Shown here piece by piece: positions 6,238-12,843 of a stretch of 25,521 bases of DNA (its first letter is position 1; the number at the start of each line of letters is the position of its first letter). This stretch comes from a virus. The position numbers and the translations under genes are program-made. The notes under the pieces are model-generated. The model was given only the letters and a program-made list of their open reading frames with translations. It ran no database searches and was not told the DNA's origin. The stretch covers positions 1 to 25,521 of the IMG/VR virus record IMGVR_UViG_3300030049_000298, one strand, 5' to 3'.

Positions 6238-6453
6238 TTATTTAGTTAAAATTTCACCAGTTTCCATATTATAATCGTCTCTTAGACCAGTGTCAACAAT
6301 AGAAGCAATATTCGGATTATATTTTTTAATCCATTCTATATAATCTTCTGCGATATTTGAACCAGAAGCTAATATTCTAATTGTGCAATCTACTCCTTCG
6401 TTTTGAAGGGTAACATCAAACCATATACGCTTTTCGATCCAAGGTTCATTCAT
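6238..6453 (-). CDS. Small protein of unknown function, 71 aa
   Basis: An acidic protein with a predicted beta-beta-alpha start (WFDVTLQNEGVDCTIRILA, then SNIAEDYIEWIKKY) and no recognised motif. Its ATG overlaps the stop of the 269-aa gene (TAATG), so the two are translated as a coupled pair. A role linked to that neighbour is inference. Confidence 0.6.
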   Translation of the reverse strand: MNEPWIEKRIWFDVTLQNEGVDCTIRILASGSNIAEDYIEWIKKYNPNIASIVDTGLRDDYNMETGEILTK

Positions 6454-7262
6454 TATTTTCCAAGCTCCGTTAAAATTTTGTCTTTAACTTCTTCAATTTT
6501 TCCATGAGGAACATATAATGTTCCATTAGGTCCGTCAAATCTAATTGTATCATCTACAGCAGGTTGGGCTGCAGTTTTTAAAGTATCTAATATAAACATT
6601 CCTTCGCTTTTACTTTTGGAATTATAATAATTCATTCCAAGGTTTATGTTATTTTTTGCATCATCGGTATCGAGATAAAAAATTGGATATTTATATCCAA
6701 TTTTTTTATATGGTTGTACATTAATTTTCCAAACTCCATTTACTCCATGTTTTGGAAATGAAACATCGTCCTTTTTATTATTTAGCCTCCATGAATCTTG
6801 ATATTCTAACAACATAAAATATGATTGTAATTTATATATTCCTCTGGGTTCATAATATTTAAAATCATAAACAATTGGGCGACATCCTTCTAAATTTGCA
6901 GTAGAACCAATTTTATTAATCTTAATTTGACCTGGATTATTTAAATGAAGAATGGTAGCAAGATCGACTCCATTACGAGTAATCTCAAATTCCATAAAAT
7001 CTTTCCACTTTTTACAATGAAAATAATATGACTTTAGATCTTTTTGATGGTCTATCTTATATTCTGTTAATTGGAGAAGTTGATCATTATTAATTTTTGG
7101 AAATTGTTCAGATAAAAGTTGTTCCAAAAATTTCTTTTGTTCTACTTTTTGTAATTCTTCGCATGTAATATCTTCGGTCATTTCTTTTTCCTTTTTAAAA
7201 GAACTTTTATAAGCTACTTGAGGAGTTTCTTCACATTCAAAAAGTTTATGAATCCATTTCAT
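6453..7262 (-). CDS. Protein of unknown function, 269 aa
   Basis: I do not recognise this protein. The N-terminal 80 residues are charged and helical, with a likely coiled segment (EELQKVEQKKFLEQLLSEQF). From about residue 85 on it appears to be a beta-rich domain with many Tyr and Phe (KYYEPRGIYKLQSYFMLLEY, then YKYPIFYLDTDD). The end holds IRFDGPNGTLYVPHGKIEEV. No catalytic motif, signal peptide or membrane segment is visible. It follows the metallophosphoesterase by two bases. Confidence 0.6.
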   Translation of the reverse strand: MKWIHKLFECEETPQVAYKSSFKKEKEMTEDITCEELQKVEQKKFLEQLLSEQFPKINNDQLLQLTEYKIDHQKDLKSYYFHCKKWKDFMEFEITRNGVDLATILHLNNPGQIKINKIGSTANLEGCRPIVYDFKYYEPRGIYKLQSYFMLLEYQDSWRLNNKKDDVSFPKHGVNGVWKINVQPYKKIGYKYPIFYLDTDDAKNNINLGMNYYNSKSKSEGMFILDTLKTAAQPAVDDTIRFDGPNGTLYVPHGKIEEVKDKILTELGK

Positions 7263-7264
7263 TT

Positions 7265-8014
7265 TTAAATTTCCACAATTAAAGGAACATATGTATCTAA
7301 TTCAAGAGGATATCCTCTTGCATGACAAATCATAGGAATTTCTGATTCCTTATGAATTATTGTATTACGTGCATGTGTATGACCATAACCCCAATACAAA
7401 ATATTATCTTTGTTCTCATTCAAAATATAATCTAAATCATTACAGAAATATGAATTTAGATTTGAACCTAAATATTTTAGATCAATACATTGTTGAGACA
7501 TCATAAAATGAGTAAGGATTACATTTTTCATATCGGATCTGATACTATCTTTAATATATTGAACTTCTTGTTCATATATTTCTTGCATTCTTTTTACAGA
7601 AAACATTTGATTATTATCACGTATGACGTGAAAATCTGAAATACTACGTTCAATATAATAAGGATCATATTTGTATCCCGATAATATTGCATCACTCCAG
7701 AGTGTAGCTCCCACAAAATTTACATTATCAATTACACAGCAGCCAGGATTTAGAACAACAATATTATCTTCCGACCAAGTCTTTGATTCTTCTTGTATAT
7801 CATTATAATCATGACCATACCGTTCATGATTTCCTAGTAGGAATAATACAGGTTTATTCCTTGGAAATTTTTTCTTGGCCCATGCAACCCCTTGATAACG
7901 ATTTGAAATATCACCAAGAAGAGTTACAATATCATATTCATCTTCATTTGGAAGAATAATAGGTTCTTGCCGAGCGTGCTCCAAATGTAAATCGCTCATC
8001 TGTAATATTTTCAT
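7265..8014 (-). CDS. Calcineurin-like metallophosphoesterase, 249 aa
   Basis: Binuclear-metal phosphoesterase. All the family motifs are present in order: SDLHLE (Asp8, His10), LLGDIS (Asp35), GNHE (Asn62, His63), ILTHF (His169) and GHTH (His212, His214). Length is normal for the single-domain class. The substrate cannot be read from sequence; related phage enzymes are described as phosphodiesterases or protein phosphatases. No signal peptide is seen, so it is cytoplasmic. It lies in a run of small unknown genes downstream of the CCA-adding enzyme, where an RNA-end or nucleotide substrate would be plausible (inference). Confidence 0.9.
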   Translation of the reverse strand: MKILQMSDLHLEHARQEPIILPNEDEYDIVTLLGDISNRYQGVAWAKKKFPRNKPVLFLLGNHERYGHDYNDIQEESKTWSEDNIVVLNPGCCVIDNVNFVGATLWSDAILSGYKYDPYYIERSISDFHVIRDNNQMFSVKRMQEIYEQEVQYIKDSIRSDMKNVILTHFMMSQQCIDLKYLGSNLNSYFCNDLDYILNENKDNILYWGYGHTHARNTIIHKESEIPMICHARGYPLELDTYVPLIVEI

Positions 8015-8015
8015 T

Positions 8016-8180
8016 TTATGTCCAAGTCTTAATTGTTTTTATTGCATCTTCAAATTTATTAAAAATTCCGCTATACTGTTCTTTCGAATCATATGTAATT
8101 TGATATAATTCAAATTTTGGAGGAAAATCATCTGTACGATAAATTTTAGCTCCATCTTCTTCATGTACTAATATCAACAT
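8016..8180 (-). CDS. Small protein of unknown function, 54 aa
   Basis: ATG at 8180 (MLILVHEEDGAKIY) is chosen over an upstream start at 8216 because AGAGGAAG lies just before it and it overlaps the stop of the YodC-like gene (TAATG). The product looks like a small beta sheet with a C-terminal helix (FNKFEDAIKTIKTW). No family is recognised. Confidence 0.55.
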   Translation of the reverse strand: MLILVHEEDGAKIYRTDDFPPKFELYQITYDSKEQYSGIFNKFEDAIKTIKTWT

Positions 8181-8383
8181 TATGCTTCCTCTGGTCTTTT
8201 GTAATCTTTGGGCCATCTGGATATGAATAAATTATCAGGAGAAAATATATCAGAATATATTTTATTATCTCGTTTCCATTCACAAACTAACATACCAAAA
8301 TCATTATATTCTACAACAAGCATTTCTTTTGGTGCACCCGATCTTACATCAACAACATATGCGCCAATTGAAATTTTAGTCAT
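8180..8383 (-). CDS. YodC-like (DUF2158) small protein, 67 aa
   Basis: The pattern fits the YodC/DUF2158 family of about 60 residues, in which an SH3-like strand set carries a conserved S-G-x-P followed by C-x-W: here VVDVRSGAPKEMLVVEYN, then LVCEWKRDNK and SPDNLF. Function of the family is unknown. The start overlaps the upstream stop by eight bases and lacks a strong ribosome-binding site, so coupling is likely. The family match is from memory and moderately certain. Confidence 0.5.
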   Translation of the reverse strand: MTKISIGAYVVDVRSGAPKEMLVVEYNDFGMLVCEWKRDNKIYSDIFSPDNLFISRWPKDYKRPEEA

Positions 8384-8669
8384 TTACATCAAAACCAAAT
8401 TTACCATCTTTTTTACAGTTTGTCTTTAACCAATTTTGACATTTCATCATTACGTTAATTGTATCGGGAAGATAAAAAGAATTTGTGGCATATTCCATTT
8501 CATACCACACATCATTCTCTTTTTCAATAAATTTGAAGAAAATGTGTTTGCTATCAAAATGATCTGGATCTTTAATTAAAACGATACCTGTTTTAGCTCC
8601 AAAAAATGCATGAATATAATCATATTCATCTAAATCTCTATCAACCCATCGAATAGGTTCAGTATTCAT
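8376..8669 (-). CDS. Protein of unknown function, 97 aa
   Basis: An acidic, aromatic-rich protein (for example WVDRDLDEYDYIHAFFG and ENDVWYEMEYATNSFY) with a C-terminal segment MMKCQNWLKTNCKKDGKF. The end WLKTNCK resembles WLEKNADFKNICYK in the preceding gene, so the two may be distant paralogues. No function is recognised. ATGA overlap with the preceding gene. Confidence 0.55.
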   Translation of the reverse strand: MNTEPIRWVDRDLDEYDYIHAFFGAKTGIVLIKDPDHFDSKHIFFKFIEKENDVWYEMEYATNSFYLPDTINVMMKCQNWLKTNCKKDGKFGFDVND

Positions 8670-9007
8670 ATAGTTTCCTTCATTTTATAACAAATATTTT
8701 TAAAATCAGCATTTTTTTCTAACCACATTTTAGTGGCTAATATTATAGTAATATAATCATCAATTAAAGTTGCTTCTATAACTTCATCGAAGTCAACACA
8801 TTTCCAATATTTTCCCATTTCATCTTCACATAAAATAGCTGTTGCTAATGAAAGCTCTTTTGTTGATTTGTGTTCTAATATTAGAATACTTAAAGTATTA
8901 TCTCTATGTATAATTATATCTATACAATTATATCCGTCAGGATGTTCAACATCTTGTGATTTTTTGGTCGATTTTAATTTAACTTTAATATCAAATGTTT
9001 CTTTCAT
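8666..9007 (-). CDS. Protein of unknown function, 113 aa
   Basis: ATG at 9007 is preferred to TTG at 9019 because GGAG lies seven bases upstream. The product is beta-rich (DIKVKLKST, CIDIIIHRDNTLSILILEHK) and ends in a helix TKMWLEKNADFKNICYK that resembles the C-terminus of the following gene product. No motif is recognised. It starts directly at the end of the CCA-adding enzyme gene. Confidence 0.55.
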   Translation of the reverse strand: MKETFDIKVKLKSTKKSQDVEHPDGYNCIDIIIHRDNTLSILILEHKSTKELSLATAILCEDEMGKYWKCVDFDEVIEATLIDDYITIILATKMWLEKNADFKNICYKMKETI

Positions 9008-9008
9008 T

Positions 9009-10220
9009 TTAAACTCCAATTAATTCATCATAATTTGCTGTAAAATCAGATTCAATAAATTTGTCATCAATTTCCTTGAGTTTATTAGCCAGTTTTTTAC
9101 CTGTTTCATAACCCATTTTAATTAGATGATCACCCGTAACTGGTCTATTGGGAATTGTGTAATTATTAATATAATTAATCACGTGTTCTGATGGTTTTTT
9201 ATCCCCTTTGGTGGCCCAAAGTAGTTTATATTGATCAAGATATGCTTCTTTACCCATAATATAAAGCGCTTTACGAATTGTTTTTTCATTCCAATCTAGA
9301 ACCATTTTAGCATCGGAAATTATAGTATTTCTTAGACGTCTTTTTGTAATATTTGATAGCCGCATGGCTTTACAAAGATCATCAATCGCTTGTAGATTAT
9401 TTGGAATCATACTGCGAAGTCTAAGAATATCATCCGATTTAATTCCCCAACGTTCATTTAGAATTACAAGACCATGATAATCATCAAGACCTTTAAAATG
9501 AGGAATAAATTCTTTAATGATATCAAGGTTATTCATGTCTCGAACAATAAAACGACCTTTATCAATCTCTAGAATTTTTAGAAATTCTTTGGAAATTCGT
9601 TCTCTTGAAAGTTCTTTTAGATAATTCTTATATTTTGCACAAGCCATTTCAGAAGCAAAATCGGGCATTCCTTTTCCATAATATGCCATATGTCTAAAAT
9701 AACGCAATATACGAAGATAGTCTTCTTTGATTCTTTCTTCGGGATCGCCAACGAAAATCACTTTTCCTTTTAAACAATCTTCAATTCCATGACCAAGTGG
9801 ATCATGTACATTACCCTGATCATCAATTAGAATTGTATTCATTGAAAAATCTCTACGTTTTGCATCTTCTATCCAAGAATTGGTAAATTCTACTGTAGCA
9901 CGACGCCCATCAGTTTCCAAATCTTTTCTAAGTGTCGTAGACTCCACGCAAAGACCATTTCTAAAAATACTTACGGTTCCATGCAAAAGACCAGTTTCCT
10001 GTACTTTAAATCCAAGTGTATTTCTAAAAATTTCAATTACTTTTTCAACAGGAATTTTTGTGGCTAAATCAACATCATTAATAGGGAGTTTTAATAACGT
10101 ATTTCTTGAAGCTCCTCCACAGACTCTTACACAATCTTTTCCGCCCTTAGTACGAAAAATGTCGAAAATATCTTGTAGTCGTTGATCTTGAAACCAAGCT
10201 TCATTCGCAATGTTCATCAT
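9009..10220 (-). CDS. cca: CCA-adding enzyme (tRNA nucleotidyltransferase), 403 aa
   Basis: Class II enzyme that adds or repairs the 3' CCA of tRNA. The head domain shows motif A (VCGGASRN, then NDVDLAT with catalytic Asp49 and Asp51), motif C (TDGRRATVEF), motif D (IEDAKRRDFSMNT, 114-126, expected to set CTP/ATP choice) and motif E (ERIKEDYLRILRYFR, 159-173). The rest is the helical tRNA-binding body. The ETDGRRATVEF and EDAKRRDF forms look like the alphaproteobacterial version. The usual GGAVRD is altered to GGASRN. All five tRNAs upstream encode CCA, so repair fits better than maturation. A weak promoter (TTGATT at 10249-10254, TATAAT at 10227-10232) would give an almost leaderless message. 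ATG 10217 is an equally possible start. Confidence 0.93.
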   Translation of the reverse strand: MMNIANEAWFQDQRLQDIFDIFRTKGGKDCVRVCGGASRNTLLKLPINDVDLATKIPVEKVIEIFRNTLGFKVQETGLLHGTVSIFRNGLCVESTTLRKDLETDGRRATVEFTNSWIEDAKRRDFSMNTILIDDQGNVHDPLGHGIEDCLKGKVIFVGDPEERIKEDYLRILRYFRHMAYYGKGMPDFASEMACAKYKNYLKELSRERISKEFLKILEIDKGRFIVRDMNNLDIIKEFIPHFKGLDDYHGLVILNERWGIKSDDILRLRSMIPNNLQAIDDLCKAMRLSNITKRRLRNTIISDAKMVLDWNEKTIRKALYIMGKEAYLDQYKLLWATKGDKKPSEHVINYINNYTIPNRPVTGDHLIKMGYETGKKLANKLKEIDDKFIESDFTANYDELIGV

Positions 10221-10250
10221 AAATCCATTATATATTATTTTGATAAAAAA

Positions 10251-11249
10251 TCAAGTTTTTTGTTTAAAAATTTCCGCCAAAGAATATTCACGAGGTGTTG
10301 TTCCCAAAGTTATATTGTTTAATTCCGCCACCTTTAAACTTTCATTATAAGTTAAAGATCTGAATTTAACAATATCAAAACAACGTCCAGGACGTCTTAA
10401 TGCTTCATCAATTTGTCTAATATCATTAATATTAGCAGTGAAAATCATTTTTTTGTTTTCAAAAGATACTAAACCATCAGCCGCATTAAGAATTTTAGAC
10501 ATAACCCGATTATTATCATGTAGACGATCTTTTAGAAGAAGATCAGCATCTTCTAATACAAGAAAATTGGCGTCCGAATTTGAAAGAAAGTTTACATATA
10601 ATTGATCATCTTGCATAACAATATCATCATATGTTACATAACAACAACCATCACCTCTAGTTAACATATTTCTAAGAAGACTAGTTTTACCAGTCCCCGG
10701 AGGACCTAAAAATATTAATATATTTTCTGTACTATTAAGAAAACTATCAACATATTCATTTACATTTGGAATAAATGGATAATATTCATTTTTCAAATTA
10801 TAATGATTTTCTAAAGGAAATGATGAAGATTGGAGTCCGTTACTTCCTTTAAAAAACCAGTAGACAAAATTTTCTTTATTGGTTAAAATATAAATTTCTT
10901 CAATTTTACGATAAATTTGTTCGACATCAAAGACTAAACCGAAAATTGTAATATCAATTTTCCTATTAATAATACCAAACGGATTATTAACTTTATCGAT
11001 ATTACAAACCATAAATAAAGTTTTATTTTGAATTACAAATTTTGATGGACTTAAAATATCCAAAGAATTAATTGAAAATAAAGATCTTAAATTTGAAATA
11101 ATATTCGAAACAGATTCTTTAATATTAATATTTAAATTAATAACTAAATCTACAGTTTGTTTTTCTTTAAATTGATTTAAGAGAGTATCAACACCAAAAT
11201 CTTCAACTGCAGTTTCAGTATAAGATTGATAAGTTAAATTTGGATTCAT
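10251..11249 (-). CDS. BCS1-like AAA ATPase, 332 aa
   Basis: The C-terminal half is a single AAA+ module: Walker A GPPGTGKT (182-189), Walker B FLVLEDAD (229-236), sensor-1 region IFTANIND (269-276) and RRPGR (285-289), which matches the arginine-finger segment of BCS1/FtsH-type AAA proteins. The N-terminal 165 residues are phage-specific, beta-rich and without a transmembrane segment, unlike mitochondrial BCS1. It probably remodels or unfolds a protein or ribonucleoprotein; the target is unknown. The gene begins only 23 bases after the last tRNA gene and has no strong ribosome-binding site or own promoter, so it is co-transcribed with the tRNAs and the CCA-adding enzyme. Confidence 0.88.
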   Translation of the reverse strand: MNPNLTYQSYTETAVEDFGVDTLLNQFKEKQTVDLVINLNINIKESVSNIISNLRSLFSINSLDILSPSKFVIQNKTLFMVCNIDKVNNPFGIINRKIDITIFGLVFDVEQIYRKIEEIYILTNKENFVYWFFKGSNGLQSSSFPLENHYNLKNEYYPFIPNVNEYVDSFLNSTENILIFLGPPGTGKTSLLRNMLTRGDGCCYVTYDDIVMQDDQLYVNFLSNSDANFLVLEDADLLLKDRLHDNNRVMSKILNAADGLVSFENKKMIFTANINDIRQIDEALRRPGRCFDIVKFRSLTYNESLKVAELNNITLGTTPREYSLAEIFKQKT

Positions 11250-11272
11250 TATATACTTTCATGATAAAATTG

Positions 11273-11364
11273 TGGAGCCAAGGGGGAGATTCGAACTCCC
11301 GGTGTTAGGATTTACCTTATTCCAGATTACAAAACTGGTGCCGTCGCCGCTGAGCCACCTTGGC
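11273..11364 (-). tRNA. tRNA with UGU anticodon (Thr by position) and long variable arm
   Basis: Acceptor GCCAAGG/CCTTGGC, discriminator U73 and an encoded CCA. The D stem has 3 bp. Anticodon stem CCAGT/TCTGG has a T-T mismatch at its inner pair and loop TTTGTAA, giving anticodon UGU. The T arm is GGGAG-TTCGAAT-CTCCC. The variable region is 21 nt, as in class II tRNAs (Leu, Ser, Tyr), which does not fit a normal tRNA-Thr. However, G1-C72, C2-G71, G35 and U36 are E. coli Thr identity elements. Confidence 0.75.
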
Positions 11365-11394
11365 ATATAACTTATTTAGTTCTAAAGAAAATAT

Positions 11395-11485
11395 TGGTAC
11401 GAGGTAAGGGGGTCGAACCCTTATGCTACTATTATTTCGCTTCCGTTTCTAAAACGGAAATGTATCCCAATTCCATCAACCTCGC
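11395..11485 (-). tRNA. tRNA-Leu (UAG)
   Basis: Acceptor GCGAGGT/ACCTCGT (G1-U72 wobble), A73 and an encoded CCA. Anticodon stem TCCGT/ACGGA encloses loop TTTAGAA, anticodon UAG. A long class II variable arm and T-loop TTCGACC are present. It looks normal. Confidence 0.88.
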
Positions 11486-11493
11486 ATAATATT

Positions 11494-11648
11494 TGGTAGC
11501 CCATCTCGGACTCGAACCGAGAAGCCGAAGCACTGGATTTTGATTTTTGCTTATTCAGGATTTGCACCTTCAATATATAATTGTTCTATAGAGTTATCAT
11601 ACTCTACTTTAAGCCGTCCAGCATGTTTACCAATTTCATCAATGGGCC
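11494..11648 (-). tRNA. tRNA-Leu (probably CAA) interrupted by a 72-nt insertion in the anticodon loop
   Basis: Acceptor GGCCCAT/ATGGGCT, A73 and encoded CCA, a Leu-type D arm (ATG-AAATTGGTAAA-CAT) nearly identical to that of the neighbouring tRNA-Leu, anticodon stem CTGGA (11617-11621)/TCCAG (11533-11537), a short class II variable arm and T arm CTCGG-TTCGAGT-CCGAG are all intact. Between the two halves of the anticodon stem are 79 nt instead of 7. Removing 72 nt leaves loop NTCAAAA, anticodon CAA. The insertion folds: GCTTA pairs with TAAGC, enclosing TAGAGT/ACTCTA, CAAT/ATTG and AGG/CCT. It is too short for a normal group I intron. It could be an intron-like element or a dead tRNA. Confidence 0.75.
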
Positions 11649-11657
11649 ATAATATTT

Positions 11658-11743
11658 TGGTGCCTCTGACAAGATTTGAACTTGCAACCATTTAAGGACT
11701 AGGGTTTGAGCCTAGCGTGTATTGCCATTTTCACCACAGAGGC
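11658..11743 (-). tRNA. tRNA-Leu (CAA)
   Basis: Acceptor GCCTCTG/CAGAGGC, A73 and encoded CCA. Anticodon stem CTAGG/CCTAG encloses loop CTCAAAC, anticodon CAA. Class II variable arm; T arm GCAAG-TTCAAAT-CTTGT. Its anticodon duplicates the one inferred for the interrupted tRNA-Leu next to it. Confidence 0.88.
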
Positions 11744-11757
11744 ATAATATAAAAATT

Positions 11758-11834
11758 TGGTGCGGGATAGGAGATTTGAACTCCTAAAACTCTTGGGTTT
11801 AGACCAAGCGACTTTACCAATTTCCTAATCCCGC
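11758..11834 (-). tRNA. tRNA, anticodon UAA (Leu by position), with C33 and short variable loop
   Basis: Acceptor GCGGGAT/ATCCCGC, A73, encoded CCA, T arm AGGAG-TTCAAAT-CTCCT. Anticodon stem CTTGG/CCAAG gives loop TCTAAAC, so the near-universal U33 is C and the anticodon is UAA. The variable loop is only 6 nt, unlike a bacterial tRNA-Leu, and the D stem is weak. It is the first tRNA after the promoter. Confidence 0.7.
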
Positions 11835-11849
11835 TCAATTATATGTGTT

Positions 11850-11954
11850 TTAAGCATTGTATCGGATCACGTTCCCAGATGGACGATCTTTCCAATCTTC
11901 ACATCAAAAAACTAAATTATTAATCCTCTTTCGAGTGTTATTAATAAACCACAT
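11850..11954 (-). other. 34-codon frame in the tRNA leader, interrupted by one in-frame TGA
   Basis: From ATG at 11954 the frame reads MWFINNTRKRINNLVF, TGA (11904-11906), then CEDWKDRPSGNVIRYNA and TAA. The second half looks protein-like, so the frame may be a small gene broken by TGA, a readthrough gene or a chance frame. It lies between the promoter at 11974-12002 and the first tRNA. Only a weak AAGAAAGAG is upstream. Confidence 0.3.
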
Positions 11955-11973
11955 AATCTCTTTCTTATTTAGT

Positions 11974-12002
11974 ATAGTAATCCATCTTTTTGATCTTGTC
12001 AA
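11974..12002 (-). promoter_or_regulatory. Sigma70-type promoter of the tRNA block
   Basis: Minus-strand TTGACA (11997-12002) and TACTAT (11974-11979) have 17-base spacing. It directly follows the stop codon of the gene at 12003-12221 and points into the tRNA genes, the AAA ATPase and the CCA-adding enzyme. Confidence 0.7.
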
Positions 12003-12221
12003 CTATTCATTTTGTCTTTCTTTTCCTGCTTTTGTATGAATTAACATTTGATGACAAATTTCACCATGTTGATAAATTGTGGTTCCATTTTTCTGTGGGT
12101 ATCCAACAATAGTACTATAATCTACTATACAACCATCAGTAAAATAGTCAACCAAACATATTGTAATTGTACATATAAACAAAAGAATAATTAGGGGAAT
12201 TAAATATTGTAAAAATTTCAT
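12003..12221 (-). CDS. Small membrane-anchored protein, 72 aa
   Basis: One N-terminal hydrophobic helix, about residues 6-26 (YLIPLIILLFICTITICLV), is followed by a polar domain with Cys and His (DGCIVDY, HGEICHQM) and a basic tail (KAGKERQNE). It is probably a signal-anchor protein with the tail in the periplasm, where its cysteines could pair; a spanin or exclusion role is possible but not shown. The ribosome-binding site is weak (AAGATAG). Confidence 0.55.
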   Translation of the reverse strand: MKFLQYLIPLIILLFICTITICLVDYFTDGCIVDYSTIVGYPQKNGTTIYQHGEICHQMLIHTKAGKERQNE

Positions 12222-12231
12222 ATTTTCTATC

Positions 12232-12525
12232 TTAATTCATTTTCAAAGGTGTTACAAGCTGAATTCCATCAACATGAGTGGCATATGAAGTACCATCTTC
12301 ATTTACAAAAAGAGTGAATTCGATTTCATATCCACAATATTTAAACTGTTCTATCGCATTATCAGAAAGACCAAGACTGAATCCTAATGCCGAATTATTA
12401 TCATTATTACTATAAAGATAGAATTTTGTAGTAATTGGCCATTTCTTCTTAGCTTCTTCTTTTTCAATTTTTACCAAAGCTTCTTGAAGACGCTTGATTT
12501 CAGTTTTAATTTCTTGCTTATTCAT
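12232..12525 (-). CDS. Protein of unknown function, 97 aa
   Basis: The chosen start, ATG at 12525, has AGGAG eight bases upstream. An in-frame ATG at 12612 (AGGG nearby) would add 29 residues, but those codons overlap a long hairpin (12567-12607). The protein begins with a charged coiled-coil-like helix (EIKTEIKRLQEALVKIEKEE), followed by a beta-rich part (TTKFYLYSNN, GYEIEFTLFVNEDG, GIQLVTPLK). No family is recognised. Confidence 0.55.
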   Translation of the reverse strand: MNKQEIKTEIKRLQEALVKIEKEEAKKKWPITTKFYLYSNNDNNSALGFSLGLSDNAIEQFKYCGYEIEFTLFVNEDGTSYATHVDGIQLVTPLKMN

Positions 12526-12566
12526 TTCCGTCTCTCCTTCATAATTGAAATGGATTTTTGCATCAC

Positions 12567-12607
12567 CCAAGGTTTCATTATGTAAATAATATTTACGATA
12601 ACCTCGG
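12567..12607 (-). other. Long hairpin between two small genes
   Basis: Minus-strand arms CCGAGGTT and AACCTTGG (8 bp, one G-U) enclose a second stem GTAAATA/TATTTAC (7 bp) separated by a small internal loop. The stem lies just after the gene ending at 12614 and before the strong ribosome-binding site of the next gene. It has no U-tract. It could protect an mRNA 3' end or control translation. Confidence 0.5.
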
Positions 12608-12613
12608 ATCATT

Positions 12614-12841
12614 TCAATATTCCCTTGTATGATCTAAACATTCTTGCTCAAGATAATCCCATTCATCCTGGGTTATCACATTATAATCATTTTTATCAAA
12701 TTGTCCACCGTTTTGATAAAAAATTCGCACATTTTCTACTTCACCATCACGGGAAACAAATGCACGAATTCTTATTGGAATCGGAATAAGATTTTCCAGG
12801 GCGGAAAATTCCATCATTTTTTCAAATTCAATGTAAGGCAT
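12614..12841 (-). CDS. Acidic protein of unknown function, 75 aa
   Basis: The sequence suggests strands PIPIRIRAFVSRDGEVENVR and RIFYQNG followed by an acidic helical tail (QDEWDYLEQECLDH). No motif is recognised. It follows the preceding gene's stop by two bases with GAAGAA upstream, in the unit behind the promoter at 13110-13137. Confidence 0.6.
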   Translation of the reverse strand: MPYIEFEKMMEFSALENLIPIPIRIRAFVSRDGEVENVRIFYQNGGQFDKNDYNVITQDEWDYLEQECLDHTREY

Positions 12842-12843
12842 TT

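Noticed and set aside
11538-11616. Ordinary group I intron in the tRNA
   Set aside because: At 72 nt it is far too short for a catalytic core, although a stretch AATCCTGAATAAGC faintly recalls the Q element.
11494-11648. A 35-codon open frame running through the 5' half of the split tRNA (ending GANPE)
   Set aside because: No start codon, and the same bases are explained by tRNA pairing and by near identity to the neighbouring tRNA-Leu; frames of this length are common by chance.
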